Positions 8,701 to 17,412 are shown, counted from the stretch's first letter. The stretch: DNA of 64,000 nucleotides from Saprospirales bacterium (GCA_016711045.1 JADJTT010000001.1:186001-250000); one strand, 5' to 3'. The notes: generated by a model not told the origin, from the letters alone. Numbers and translations: made by a program.

Positions 8701-8864
8701 GCCTTATTGTCCAGGTAATTGTACACCTCAAACGTAGGCGACTCGTAAACCTTAAAATCGAACTTTTCGTAATGGGGTTTATTTTTTCCAAAATACTGTG
8801 CAAATCCGGCATTCCAGGAAAGCAGGAACGCCAGCCCCGTGATCATAATTCTGAAGTAAGTCAT
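5763..8864 (-). CDS. Secreted zinc-protease-like / PD40 propeller / outer-membrane barrel fusion
   Basis: This 1033-residue protein begins with a signal peptide (cleavage near GFAQ, residue 23). Residues 30-275 form a gluzincin-like (peptidase MA) domain with HELVH at 136-140 and a likely third ligand in WMVEGLAEYM at 164-173. Residues of about 290-560 carry repeated PD40/TolB-like propeller blades (LSPDGKYVIFLS, WSPDSKRFAFSG, WSPDGKTIVVSG, WSDDGKYIAYS). The last 390 residues resemble a BamA/Omp85-type barrel, with repeated aromatic strands and a terminal Phe-x-Pro-Gly-Trp. It should sit in the outer membrane with the protease and propeller on one face. The gene stands alone. Whether the peptidase is active is unproven; the zinc motif is intact. 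Confidence 0.88.
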   Translation of the reverse strand: MTYFRIMITGLAFLLSWNAGFAQYFGKNKPHYEKFDFKVYESPTFEVYNYLDNKAALQEFTTWAEQWYHLHQTIFKDTFELRNPIILYSDHADFQQTNTIGGSIGIGTGGVTEALKNRVVLPLTMSDQQTHHVLGHELVHAFQYHLILQGDSTNLESLGNLPLWMVEGLAEYMSIGRNDAHTSMWMRDAVLNDDVPSIKDLDKVDRYFPYRWGQVFWSFLTGLYGDEIIEPFFMNTARYGFDEACQKTFQIKSKDLSELWVNSIKKYYGDMLGDRKENPVGRSLISKDNGGRINIAPVLSPDGKYVIFLSEKNLFTVDLFLANAANGELIRQVASTTKDGHIDEYDYVESAGTWSPDSKRFAFSGVRNGDNVLIIKEVLTGKTVDEFFLEGVPAFQNPAWSPDGKTIVVSGLVNGQTDLYLLNLRTKKVAQLTNDRYAELLPAWSDDGKYIAYSTDRLSQQRGRTDGKWVFNLARYDVDNPHSEDIDLFPGADNLNPIFDVAGNLIFLSDRDGYRNIYRYEPETQKVYQLTDLLTGVSGITPYAPAITASRSDRRNRFLYTHFYGGDYRIFSARPEDFLNKEVDPLEVDLTAAQLPAQNRRANRIVDTQLAQLDTLPGAESLVFTENKYRPKFRLDFASGGAGVGVGNYFGPVSGAAGAINLYFSDMLGNNQLFTSLSMNGQLVDIAGSVAYLNQKNRIGWGVSFSHFPYYFGTGDGYVGMDTLQDRNGFLIPAFHFQRFELRNFEDRVGAFAQFPFSTVLRLEGGANYAFYYSRLNQVDSYVDAYGQLLLQERDKIDPTSANVPILNGQVVSANVALVGDNSFFGVASPLKGYRFRVGLEKYYNGFGSREHIGEVNMWSITADYRRYFHVNPVTFALRATHQGFYGPNASRFIQQYLGYPWNVRGYFSNTSMEILQDNGKDYSILLGSKMLLTGAEVRLPLTGPERLSLIRSRTFFTEFALFLDGGLAWDDWGEFRDSESKKWFPGTTSPVFSAGASLRVNLFGALILEPYYAFPLMKNTRGVFGVNFTPGW

Positions 8865-9000
8865 GTCAACTGTTTTTAAATGGTCTGGGAATACACCATT
8901 TATAACAAGATAGACAGGACATTAACTCAAAAAAGAAGGTGGAAAGCCGTTAAATTTCTCTTAATTTCACTGTCTTTGAACAGGATTTAAAAGATTTGGT

Positions 9001-10782
9001 ATGATGGACAGGATTTTCGCAGCTATGCTGCCTGCTTTGTTTTTTTCGATTCAAGTAGTTTTTGGGCAGCTGGCGCTGACGCCGGTCACCCCTTTTGAGA
9101 AAAATGAAAATCATACGGCTACCTACCAGGAAGCCATTGATTTCTATACACAACTGGATGCCCGGTATGAAGAAATGAGGCTGGATGAATGGGGCAGTTC
9201 CGATGCCGGCCTCCCCCTACACGTTGCCACTATTTCGCTGGACAAGGACTTCGACCCCGATTCCATTCGAAAAAAAGGCAACTGTATCGTGCTCGTCAAC
9301 AACGCCATTCACCCGGGCGAGCCTGATGGGGTGGATGCCACAATGATGCTGTTTCGCGATCTGTTGCAAGACCCCGCCAAAAGGAAGCTTCTGGAACATA
9401 CGGTGATTGTAGCCATTCCCATGTACAACCTGGGAGGCGTACTGAACCGCAACTCCACCACCCGCGCCAACCAGAATGGTCCGGAATCATACGGAGTTCG
9501 AGGCAATTCGCGCAACCTGGACCTCAACCGCGATTTCATCAAATGCGATTCGAAAGAGGCGCAAACCTTCAGTCAGATCTTCCACTTTTGGCAGCCCGAT
9601 GTATTTGTCGACAACCATGTTTCCAACGGGGCCGACTACACCTATACCATGACGTTGCTCCCGACTCAAAAGGACAAACTCAGTCCGGTGCTCACATCAT
9701 ACCTGGAGGAAACGCTGGTCCCGGACCTCTATGCCCGGATGGAGAAAAAAAGCTGGCCGATGGTGCCATATATGAACACCAATGGTCCGCCAGAAACCGG
9801 CCTCTATGGATACCTGGACCTGCCCCGCTACTCCACCGGCTATGCCGCCGTGTTCGACTGCATTGGATTTATGCCGGAGACGCACATGCTCAAGCCTTTC
9901 CGCGACAGGGTCCACAGTACATATGCGTTTATGGAAACCCTGCTGGAGGTACTTTCCCGCGACCGGGAGCGCTTGCACAACCTGTGCACAGAAGCGCGTA
10001 TAGCAACTGCCCAACAAAAAACCTTTGACCTGGACTGGTCGCTCGATCAATCCAGGGTCGATTCGCTGCGCTTCCGGGGCTACGCAGCCAAATACAAACC
10101 CAGCGAGGTCACGGGACAGGACCGGCTGTACTACGACCGGAATGAACCGTATGAGAAAAATATTCCCTACTACCCCCATTTCACCCCCACACTAACCATC
10201 GAATCGCCGGAAGCTTATGTGATCCCTCAAGGATATACCGACGTACTTGACCGCTTGAAATGGAGCGGCATCCAGCTTCATCGCCTGACCATGGATGTGG
10301 AGATACCCGTCGGACAATACTATATCCGGAATTACAAAGACCGCCGCGGTCCCTACGAGGGGCATTACCTGCACTCCGAGGTGGAAGTGGAGCAGGTGGA
10401 GCGTACCGTGCTTTTCCGAAAGGGAGACTTTGTAGTCTTCACCGCACAACCCGGCAAGCGCTTCTTGTTATCCGTGCTGGAGCCCCAGGCGCCCGATTCC
10501 TACTTCTGCTGGAATTTCTTCGATTCCAACCTCGACCAGAAGGAATACTTCTCCTCGTATGTCTTTGAAGATCTTGCCGCCGAATTTCTGCGTACGCACC
10601 CGGAGGTTCGGGAGGAGCTGGAAGCGCGGAAAAAAGAGAACCCCGAGTTTGCCGCCAATGCCCGCGGGCAGCTCGACTGGGTGTACCGGCATTCGCCGTG
10701 GTATGAGCCGACGCATAGGCTTTATCCGGTGGCTCGGTTGTTAGAATTGCTGAAATTACCTTTGATTTTAGAGGGGGATTAA
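9001..10782 (+). CDS. Secreted M14-family zinc carboxypeptidase
   Basis: This 593-residue protein has a signal peptide (residues 1-23) and an M14 catalytic domain. Zinc ligands are His104 and Glu107 in NNAIHPGEPDG and His206 in DVFVDNHVSNG. The substrate-binding NRD element lies at residues 176-178, and a candidate catalytic Glu is in MPETHMLKPF (E293). The remaining 290 residues are an additional beta-rich domain typical of large Bacteroidetes M14 proteins. It should trim peptides in the periplasm or outside the cell. A sodium/solute symporter follows after 38 bases, suggesting linked hydrolysis and uptake. A hairpin of the GGGATT type overlaps the stop codon. Confidence 0.93.
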   Translation: MMDRIFAAMLPALFFSIQVVFGQLALTPVTPFEKNENHTATYQEAIDFYTQLDARYEEMRLDEWGSSDAGLPLHVATISLDKDFDPDSIRKKGNCIVLVNNAIHPGEPDGVDATMMLFRDLLQDPAKRKLLEHTVIVAIPMYNLGGVLNRNSTTRANQNGPESYGVRGNSRNLDLNRDFIKCDSKEAQTFSQIFHFWQPDVFVDNHVSNGADYTYTMTLLPTQKDKLSPVLTSYLEETLVPDLYARMEKKSWPMVPYMNTNGPPETGLYGYLDLPRYSTGYAAVFDCIGFMPETHMLKPFRDRVHSTYAFMETLLEVLSRDRERLHNLCTEARIATAQQKTFDLDWSLDQSRVDSLRFRGYAAKYKPSEVTGQDRLYYDRNEPYEKNIPYYPHFTPTLTIESPEAYVIPQGYTDVLDRLKWSGIQLHRLTMDVEIPVGQYYIRNYKDRRGPYEGHYLHSEVEVEQVERTVLFRKGDFVVFTAQPGKRFLLSVLEPQAPDSYFCWNFFDSNLDQKEYFSSYVFEDLAAEFLRTHPEVREELEARKKENPEFAANARGQLDWVYRHSPWYEPTHRLYPVARLLELLKLPLILEGD

Positions 10783-10797
10783 TAGGGATTAATCCCC
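10774..10797. repeat. GGGATTAAT hairpin overlapping a stop codon
   Basis: GGGGATTAAT (10774-10783) pairs perfectly with ATTAATCCCC (10788-10797) around AGGG, and CCTTCAATCCC follows. The TAA of the M14 gene is inside the left arm. The motif set (GGGATT, CTTTCAATCCCC) is like that of the larger hairpin at 42603-42668, so the two appear related. It has no T-run and sits between two co-directional genes. Confidence 0.65.
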
Positions 10798-10820
10798 TTC
10801 AATCCCAAAAAATAAAACAA

Positions 10821-12209
10821 ATGCTTTTAGCCTTCATCGCCCTTTACCTCATCGGCACCCTGCTGATCGGCTATTGGGCCTCCCGTCGGGTCAAATCGAC
10901 GCGTGACTTCGTGATCGCAGGGCGCAATCTGCCCTTATTGGTAGCGGGTTCAGCGCTGTTTGCGACCTGGTTCGGATCGGAGACCATCATGGGCGCGTCG
11001 AGTGAATTTTTGGAGAATGGGGTGATCGGCATTATCGAAGACCCGTTTGGGGCGGCGTTGTGCCTCATCCTGGTGGGCCTTTTCTTTGCCCGTCCCCTAT
11101 ATAAACTCAACATCCTGACCTTTAACGATTACTTCCGTCTGCGGTATAACCGAACGGTCGAGTTCCTCTCCGCCATCTTTATGGTGCCCTCGTTTTTCGG
11201 ATGGATCGCGGCACAGCTGGTGGCTATGGCGATCATCTTTAAAACCCTGGTCGGCCTGCCCCTGGAATACGGCATTTTACTGTGTACCGTCATCGTCGTT
11301 TTTTACACCTATATCGGGGGGATGTGGGCGGTATCGGTCACCGACTTTATTCAGACCATCATGATCGTGCTGGGTATGGTGATCCTGTCTGTTTCGCTGG
11401 TCAGTCAGGCCGGTGGGTTGGAAAAAGTGATCAATGCGCAACCCCGGGAGTTTTACCGTTTTTTCCCGGAGCGCGATCCGCATGCTATTTTGCACTACAT
11501 CGCCGCCTGGATCACCATCGGGTTGGGGTCCATTCCCGGGCAGGATGTGTTTCAGCGGGTGATGTCGGCCCGCAATGAAAAAACCGCCGTACGGGCTTCC
11601 TACCTCGGCGGCGTAATGTACCTCACCATTGGCTTGTTCCCGCTGCTGATCGGCTTGTGCAGTTTTGAATTGTATCCCGAATTGATGGAAGGCGACAGCC
11701 AGATGGTGATCATTTCTACCGTACTATTGCACGGGAGTCTGGGGATCAAGATCCTGTTTTTCGGCGCCTTGCTATCTGCTATCCTCAGTACGACCTCCGG
11801 GGCCATTCTCGCTCCGGCCACCGTCATCGGGGAGAACCTGATCAAGCCCTATTTTAAGAATATGACCGATAAAGACCTGTTGCGCACCATGCGGATAGCG
11901 GTGGTGGGGGTAGCCCTGGCATCCGCTTCCATGGCCATTTGGCAGCAAAACATCTTCGAACTCGTGGCCCAGTCGTCGACGCTAAGCCTCGTGTCTTTGT
12001 TCGTACCGTTGACGCTGGGGCTTTATTGGAGAAGGGCCTCCACCTTTGGGGCCCTTCTCTCGATCACAGTCGGAATGGGGACCTGGATCGTGTTTGAGTT
12101 CTTTGTTCAAGCGGAGAGTCCCAGTTTAATCTGGGGGTTATTGGCGAGTTTGGCGGCGATGGTGGTCGGGTCGGCAATAAAACCAACCCGCGAACCTTTT
12201 TTAAGCTGA
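10821..12209 (+). CDS. Sodium:solute symporter family protein
   Basis: A 462-residue integral inner-membrane protein with about 13 hydrophobic segments spread along its whole length and the SSS-family pattern: an N-terminal helix followed by YWASRRVKSTRDFVIAGRNL, then GSALFATWFGSETIMGASSE. A conserved central segment reads GLGSIPGQDVFQRVMSARNEKTA. Such transporters use the sodium gradient to import amino acids, sugars, nucleosides or vitamins; the substrate is not predictable here. Its position just behind the M14 peptidase gene suggests peptide or amino-acid uptake, which is inference. It converges on the AT-rich barrel gene. Confidence 0.92.
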   Translation: MLLAFIALYLIGTLLIGYWASRRVKSTRDFVIAGRNLPLLVAGSALFATWFGSETIMGASSEFLENGVIGIIEDPFGAALCLILVGLFFARPLYKLNILTFNDYFRLRYNRTVEFLSAIFMVPSFFGWIAAQLVAMAIIFKTLVGLPLEYGILLCTVIVVFYTYIGGMWAVSVTDFIQTIMIVLGMVILSVSLVSQAGGLEKVINAQPREFYRFFPERDPHAILHYIAAWITIGLGSIPGQDVFQRVMSARNEKTAVRASYLGGVMYLTIGLFPLLIGLCSFELYPELMEGDSQMVIISTVLLHGSLGIKILFFGALLSAILSTTSGAILAPATVIGENLIKPYFKNMTDKDLLRTMRIAVVGVALASASMAIWQQNIFELVAQSSTLSLVSLFVPLTLGLYWRRASTFGALLSITVGMGTWIVFEFFVQAESPSLIWGLLASLAAMVVGSAIKPTREPFLS

Positions 12210-12276
12210 GCACCAGGAATTACAGTGACGTATATTCATCGCTATGATATGGCGCTTGCCGTTCAAATCTCCAAGT

Positions 12277-13032
12277 TTAAAAATATTTGGTGAGCCCCAA
12301 TTTTAACCCTATAAGGTTATTCTCGATTACAATTCCTTCAAGCACATAAGAAGCCTCTTCCTGATATTGCTCACCTGTGGTAATATCTGTTTTAGTGCGT
12401 ATCTGGTCTGTTCTGAAGTCGTAATCACCTGAGGAAGGTCTGAATTCAAAATCAATAGAGGTGATTAAATATAAATTATTCGCTAATTGAGTTTTCAAGT
12501 AAAGCGATAATTCCTTGGATATAAAATTCTTTGTCCTGTTTGTAAAGGAGTAGCTGTACTTCAAATTTATGGATTCGTCAGAAACAAAGTCTTTCGGGCT
12601 GATTACAACTTCCCTTTTCATCGCAAAATTATACTGTAATTCACACTGGAATCCTATTGAATTTGAATTGAAAATCTTCCACTCTGAGCCAATTCGAAGC
12701 GGCACCCCAAGGTGTTGTTGCGAAAAACGTATTGATTGGAGATTATACCCATAATCCAGATCCATTACATTCTGGAAGTAGCTATTGTTTGCATATTCCA
12801 AACCCGTGCCCAAGAAAAAATTTATTCGCTTCTCTGGCAGGAAAAAATAGTTTGCATCAAGACCTATTGGGATTAAATGCGAATGGTTTTCATTTTCTAT
12901 CCAATCAGATTTGGAATCCAGATTCGATGGGGAAATTCCAATACCTGAAATCAATCTGACTTCAAAATTTTGCCCCATCACAGAAACAACCCCAATTACC
13001 AAAAAGCCAAGAATTACTAGAATCTGTCTCAT
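12277..13032 (-). CDS. AT-rich outer-membrane beta-barrel-like protein
   Basis: This 251-residue protein has a signal peptide (MRQILVILGFLVIGVVSVMGQ) followed by alternating polar and hydrophobic strands with many Tyr, Phe and Asn residues, ending LGLTKYF. That ending and pattern fit the small outer-membrane barrels (PorT or OmpA-barrel-like) common in Bacteroidetes. Its codon use is visibly richer in A and T than its neighbours. Upstream, the repeat element at about 13066-13143 ends 33 bases from its start codon. AT bias plus a flanking repeat suggests recent arrival. No specific function is apparent. Confidence 0.75.
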   Translation of the reverse strand: MRQILVILGFLVIGVVSVMGQNFEVRLISGIGISPSNLDSKSDWIENENHSHLIPIGLDANYFFLPEKRINFFLGTGLEYANNSYFQNVMDLDYGYNLQSIRFSQQHLGVPLRIGSEWKIFNSNSIGFQCELQYNFAMKREVVISPKDFVSDESINLKYSYSFTNRTKNFISKELSLYLKTQLANNLYLITSIDFEFRPSSGDYDFRTDQIRTKTDITTGEQYQEEASYVLEGIVIENNLIGLKLGLTKYF

Positions 13033-13065
13033 TTTTGCAGTTTTTTATGTGATTTAATTTTGCAC

Positions 13066-13143
13066 AAGTTCTCTGACAAAATTAATCAAGCATATTCCGC
13101 CGGCGACGGCGAAATATGCTTGATTAATTTTGTCGCACTACTT
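13066..13143. repeat. Short palindromic element sharing its ends with the 4186-4461 element
   Basis: Arms 13076-13102 and 13107-13133 form a 27-base stem with one mismatch and a GCGA loop; the tip is CGCCG and the base ACAAAATTAAT. Outside the stem, AAGTTCTCTGACA lies on one side (13066-13078) and TGTCGCACTACTTAA on the other (13131-13145). Those are the same two end sequences seen at 4439-4461 and 4186-4208, while the cores differ. It sits between divergent genes. Confidence 0.88.
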
Positions 13144-13201
13144 AACAATTGCGTGACTGGTTGATCGATCATTCTCTACGACAAATATCACCCCCTCCCA
13201 T

Positions 13202-13231
13202 TTTGAAAGAAAGAACAAATTTGTAGTTTTG
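13202..13231 (+). promoter_or_regulatory. Candidate Bacteroidetes promoter
   Basis: TTTG at 13202-13205 and TAGTTTTG at 13224-13231 match the -33 (TTTG) and -7 (TAnnTTTG) consensus with 18 bases between them. The start codon of the helical-repeat gene follows 57 bases downstream, leaving an AT-rich leader. This is the best-matching promoter in the window. Confidence 0.65.
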
Positions 13232-13288
13232 TAGAATGTAATTAAAATTTACACACTGTAAATCAATAATTTAAGATCATTTTGTTAG

Positions 13289-14697
13289 ATGAAAAACGGG
13301 AAATTATTCCAATTGCTTCGCACGCTCAGCGTAGCTGAACGGCAACAGTTCCGGGATTTTCTCCACTCCCCTTTTCACAACAAACGCGAAGATTGCCAGC
13401 GACTCTGGGCGGCCCTGGAAGGAATGAAGGAGGGCTCATTTCCCGAAAAAGAAAAACTTTTCAAGGCGACATACCCCAAAAGCCCATCATATGACGACCA
13501 GCGCTTCCGCCTGTTGCAAAGCGCCCTGCTGGGACTGCTGGAGTCCTTCCTCGTCCTCCGGGAGTTCGGACAAAACAAGCTGGAGCAGGAACTCCTTCTC
13601 ATCAGGGAATACCGGAAAAGGGGTTGGAAAAGCACCTGAGCGGAGCCAGGCGCCGGGCGGAGAAAGAATTGGAAGGCCAGAAAACGGCAGATGCGTTAAG
13701 GGTGCGGCATGAAATAGAACTGGAATCCTTCTATCTGAAGGTCGAGGAGAAACGTATCGCGAACCAGAGCTATCAACCCTTGCTCGATCAGTGGGACGAA
13801 TACTACCTCGCCATGAAGCTCCGGCAGGCATGTTCGGCCAAAACGTACGAAGCGGTCTTCAATACCTCTTATGACTACGGCCTGCTGGACGTCCTTTTCG
13901 ACCGGGTGGATTGGGAGCGATATATGCCCCTTCCCGCCATTTCCCTGTACTATCATGGCTACTGGATGCTGGTGCGCCCGGAAGAAGAAGCACATTTTGC
14001 CTCCTTTAAACGATCCCTCCTGCAGCACGGCGAATCTTTTCCCCTGGAGGAGCGCAAGGACTTCTTCATGCTCGCTGCCAACTACTGTACCCGCAAGTAC
14101 AACGAAGGCCGCAAGGACTACGCCCGGGAGTTGAACGAGATCTTCAAGGCGGGGCTTGCTGCCGGCGCTTTACAGATGCAGTTCTCGCGCTTCACATTTC
14201 GCAACATCGTGATCATTGCCCTGGTGGTGGGTGATTTTGAGTGGGCGGAGCAATTTATGGAAGACTACCAGGCCTATCTGCCGCACCGCCACCGGGAGAG
14301 CACGGTCAGCTCCAGCCGGGCCCGTTTGGAATATCAACGGCAAAACTACGGCCGGGCCCTGGAACTTCTGCAAAAGGTCGAATACCGCGACCTGGTGCTC
14401 AACCTGTCGGCCAAGGGCCTCCTGATCAAAATCTACTACGAGACCGGCGAATACGACCTGCTCGACGCCCACCTGGCCGCCATGCACACCTTCATTCGCC
14501 GGCAAAAGAACCCGAGCTACCAAGTTTCCAACTTTCGGCAATTGGTACACTTTGCCCAGCGATTGCTCGAGTTGAACCCATACGATCCAGGGGCCAAAGC
14601 CAGGCTCCGGGTAGAAGTAGCGACGGCAACGAGTGTGGCTGAAAAAGAATGGTTGTTGCGGATGCTGGGAGAAGATCAAGGTTATAGTGATTTCTGA
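13289..14697 (+). CDS. Helical-repeat protein, broken by one frameshift
   Basis: Two open frames (13289-13639 and about 13624-14697) join into one protein of about 469 residues if a single G is added to the GGGG run at 13620-13623; the seam then reads REYRKRGLEKHLSGARR. The N-terminus (LFQLLRTLSVAERQQFRDFL) and the many helix pairs later, such as YGRALELLQKVEYRDLVLN, suggest an alpha-solenoid with TPR-like units. No signal peptide is seen. Similar uncharacterised proteins occur in Saprospiria, but I know no assigned role. A clean promoter lies upstream and the break is in a homopolymer, so the gene may be intact in reality. Confidence 0.72.
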
Positions 14698-14709
14698 TCC
14701 CGACAATGG

Positions 14710-14749
14710 CAAAGAAAAAGCCCCTCCAACCACATGGGCTGAAGGGGCT
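14710..14749 (-). terminator. Intrinsic terminator of the Tyr/His-rich protein gene
   Basis: AGCCCCT (14719-14725) and AGGGGCT (14743-14749) form the stem. Read on the minus strand the hairpin is followed by CTTTTTCTTTG, a good U-tract, 33 bases after the stop codon of the gene at 14782-15939. On the plus strand there is no T-run. Confidence 0.75.
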
Positions 14750-14781
14750 AAACTCGTTAATATCACAAATCGGTAAAAAGA

Positions 14782-15939
14782 CTAATTCTTTCTTTGGCTC
14801 TTTGAACTACTCTTTTGCGGGGCCGTATTTGTTGGAGCTTTATTGCTTGAAGGAGGAGCCGTCCTTTTACTATCTACTGAAGGTCTCGGACTTTGATCCG
14901 GTGTACTACGTTGCTGTTTGTTTACTTGGGGAGTCGTCCGTGGAGGATTCTCTTTCCTGGTCGTATTTTCAGTAGCTCTCTGGTTTGAAGAGGGGGCAGT
15001 CCTTTTGTTATCTACCGAAGGTCTCGGACTTTGATCCGGTATACGCCTTGGTTGTTCATTGACTTGTGGAGCCGTCCGTGGAGGAGGGGTCGTATTTCTT
15101 GGTGGCTGCTCTACGCGGTTACTTTCCCTTGGATGGTCGGCGGCCGTTTTATCTTGTTGCACCACTGGACGTTGTATGGGCGATTTTCCCTGCTTGATCC
15201 TGACCTCGTCCGTTCGCTGAGCGACACTGTTACAATAAGTCCGATACGGGCTATAGAAGTTGTGTACTCGAATTACCCGATGTACATGTACCACGTGGTA
15301 ATGGCGATGGTACACTACGATACGAGGATGGTACACATCCCAGCCACATTGATACCAGGGGCTCCACCAGGTTGGATAATATTGCCAGCGATAAGGAGAG
15401 ATGTATACCTGGTATTGGTCCTGAAAAATGCGTTGTACCGCGGGCCAGTAGTACACATTGACATAGTCGTTCCTATATTCGTAATCTGCATTGTAGCCTC
15501 CGTTACTCCTGGAATAACCTTCAATCTCATAGGGTTCTACGATGACTTGTTCACCGTATAAATATTCATCGCCTACGATTTGAAGTACTGCTTCCCGACT
15601 GCCTGTTTTTTCAATTTCGATGACTGCCACATCCTGGACATCATACCTGCTGATCGGCACTTGTAAAACGATCGCATGAAAATTCCCTTGTTGTCTGTGC
15701 TCAACCCGGATATAGTCAATCCTCCCATCGTAGTTCAAATCCAGGTTGTTGACCCAGGAATCTTCGCGATTGATTCTTCTTTCGAAATCACTAATCGAAC
15801 TAGACTGTTTGAATAATTCAATGGCGCCTTCCAGGCTAAAGTAGTCTCCCTCATATCCTGTTCGTTCCACCCCGTATTGGGCGTTGGTTGCCGAGAGAAA
15901 CAGTACGGATAGCAACCAACTAAAGATTAATTTTTTCAT
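14782..15939 (-). CDS. Secreted Tyr/His-rich protein with disordered repeat tail
   Basis: The 385-residue product has a signal peptide (ending TNAQ, residue 21). A DLNYDGRIDYI segment (about residues 68-78) resembles a calcium-binding D-x-N-x-D-G loop. Residues of about 165-245 are packed with Tyr, Trp and His (WWSPWYQCGWDVYHPRIV, then YHRHYHVVHVHRV), which could bind metal or form stacked aromatic ladders. The last 130 residues are a low-complexity Pro/Arg/Gln/Ser tail with two near-repeats of a segment containing PDQSPRPSVD, suggesting an unstructured surface or cell-wall-interacting arm. No enzyme motif is seen. Followed by its own terminator. Function unknown. Confidence 0.82.
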   Translation of the reverse strand: MKKLIFSWLLSVLFLSATNAQYGVERTGYEGDYFSLEGAIELFKQSSSISDFERRINREDSWVNNLDLNYDGRIDYIRVEHRQQGNFHAIVLQVPISRYDVQDVAVIEIEKTGSREAVLQIVGDEYLYGEQVIVEPYEIEGYSRSNGGYNADYEYRNDYVNVYYWPAVQRIFQDQYQVYISPYRWQYYPTWWSPWYQCGWDVYHPRIVVYHRHYHVVHVHRVIRVHNFYSPYRTYCNSVAQRTDEVRIKQGKSPIQRPVVQQDKTAADHPRESNRVEQPPRNTTPPPRTAPQVNEQPRRIPDQSPRPSVDNKRTAPSSNQRATENTTRKENPPRTTPQVNKQQRSTPDQSPRPSVDSKRTAPPSSNKAPTNTAPQKSSSKSQRKN

Positions 15940-16378
15940 AACGCTGATTTTAATGACTTGGGAATAAGCACATTTTGTCGATGCATCTATATCCTTCTGC
16001 CATTAAGACGTAGTTATGGGCATAATAATCCCAGTCAGGGGGTACTTTAAACCAAGATTAACGCATTAGGTTAAGTAAATGTGAAATGCAGGGGGGGTAT
16101 AGGTATGGCCATACAGGAGAAGGAGCAGGAGATAGAGCGGGCCATCAAACAAATGTTCCGGCCGGCGCGGGATCGAGGAACTGGCGGCCTTGTTTTGGGA
16201 AGTGGAGGGGTGGTAGGGGGCGCCCGCATCTCCTTCCCATTCGCTCGGGTCCATCAGGGGCCGATCGGCCCCTTTCCCACTCCGGGTCCTGCTCCCCCCC
16301 TTTCCCGTTGGCCCCGGGGTCTTTTGGCGTGTTCCCTGCCCGCCGGCCTGCGCGCCGGGCGCTTTGTGTCGGGTGGGA
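15940..16378. other. Gene-poor, G-run-rich gap
   Basis: No secure gene. Bases 16090-16378 are unusually GC-rich with long G or C runs, a perfect palindrome AGGGGCCGATCGGCCCCT near 16256-16273 and inverted GCC/GGC tracts further on. An ATG at 16105 opens a frame reading MAIQEKEQEIERAIKQMF, and a one-base shift would continue it as IEELAALFWEVEGW before a stop. This could be a small broken gene of about 40 residues, but it matches nothing I know. Confidence 0.4.
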
Positions 16379-17412
16379 CTATGCTCGGGCCTTGCCTAAT
16401 GTCCCATCATGCGCCCAGCCTCCATTTACATACCAGTAATGAAGCAAGCCGTCCCTGCCCTTGTAAAAAACCTCTGAGTGGTTCCTTTGAGTAGCAAAGG
16501 TGGCCGAAACATCAAGGCCTGCCGGAACTCCACTGAAAGTGGTCGCACCGCCAGCCGTCCACACCAAAAGAAGCCGTCCCTGGAACCGGTCTTTGTGAAT
16601 GTGGCCGAAATATCACCTCGGCAATCCTTTAACAATCCACTTAAAAGTGGTCCCACATGCGCCACTCCCTCAAATACCAATAATGAAGCAGCGTCCATAC
16701 CTTTATAAAAACTCAGCTGCTGTCTTTGCGGAGCATAGATAGCGGAAATTCACCGCCGACAGGATTCACTAAAAGTGTCCCATCATGCCGCCAACCTCCG
16801 TCTACAAACCAATAATGGAGCCGGCTATCCGTGCCTCTGTAAAAAACCTCAGCGTGATTCCTTTGGGGAGCAAAAATGGCTGAAATTGCACCGCTCACAG
16901 GAACTTCTCGAAAAGTAGTCCCATCATGCTGCCAGCTCCCGCCTAAATACCAATAATGGAGCAGGCCTCCGTGCCTTTTAAACCTCGGCATGGCTCCTTT
17001 GCGGAGCATAGATCGCGGAAATCTCACCGCCGACAGGGACGCCCTGAAAGGTAGTTCCATCGTGCAGCCAGCTTCCTCCCTCTTTGTACCAATAATGAAG
17101 CAGGCCATCCGTGCCCTGATAAAAGACTTCTGTATGGCCTCTTTGGGGGGCATAAATCGCAGAGATCTGATCAGCAACCGGAAATCCACTGAAAGTGGTC
17201 CCGTCGCTGCCATGTTCCGTTTTCTACATAATAATGGTGGAGTACCCCATCGTCCCCTTAAAGAAAACTTCCAATGTTGCCTGGCCGGGGAATAAACACT
17301 GGAAATGGGACCTAAAGCATTCCCCTTTACAGGATTACCCACGATCGCCATAAGCAGGATCAGGAGCATGTAGCTCAATTTGCTCAAAGCTGAGAATTGA
17401 TTGTCTTTTCAT
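16379..17412 (-). pseudogene. Decayed tandem-repeat propeller (lectin-like) secreted protein
   Basis: Read across frames on the minus strand, the locus starts with MKRQSILS and a hydrophobic signal segment (LSKLSYMLLILLMAIVG), then repeats a module of about 44 residues six or seven times. Its core is SAIYAPQR-H-EVFY-GTDGLLHYWY--GGSWLHDGTTF-G-PV (dashes vary). That spacing recalls bacterial beta-propeller lectins and DUF346-like blades, which is inference. Reading frame changes roughly once per module, several by more than one base (for example near 16975), and a few modules lack conserved residues. The frame breaks are too dense to explain with homopolymer error alone. It lies downstream of the broken hybrid-sensor gene on the same strand. 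Confidence 0.7.

Noticed and set aside
8905..8934. Promoter for the protease/propeller gene (TTG and TATCTTGT on the minus strand)
   Set aside because: Spacing is only 15 bases and the -7 matches poorly, so I do not list it.
16105..16230. Small protein gene starting MAIQEKEQEIER
   Set aside because: It needs a frame change to stay protein-like, lies in G-run-rich sequence and matches no family; left in the gap description.
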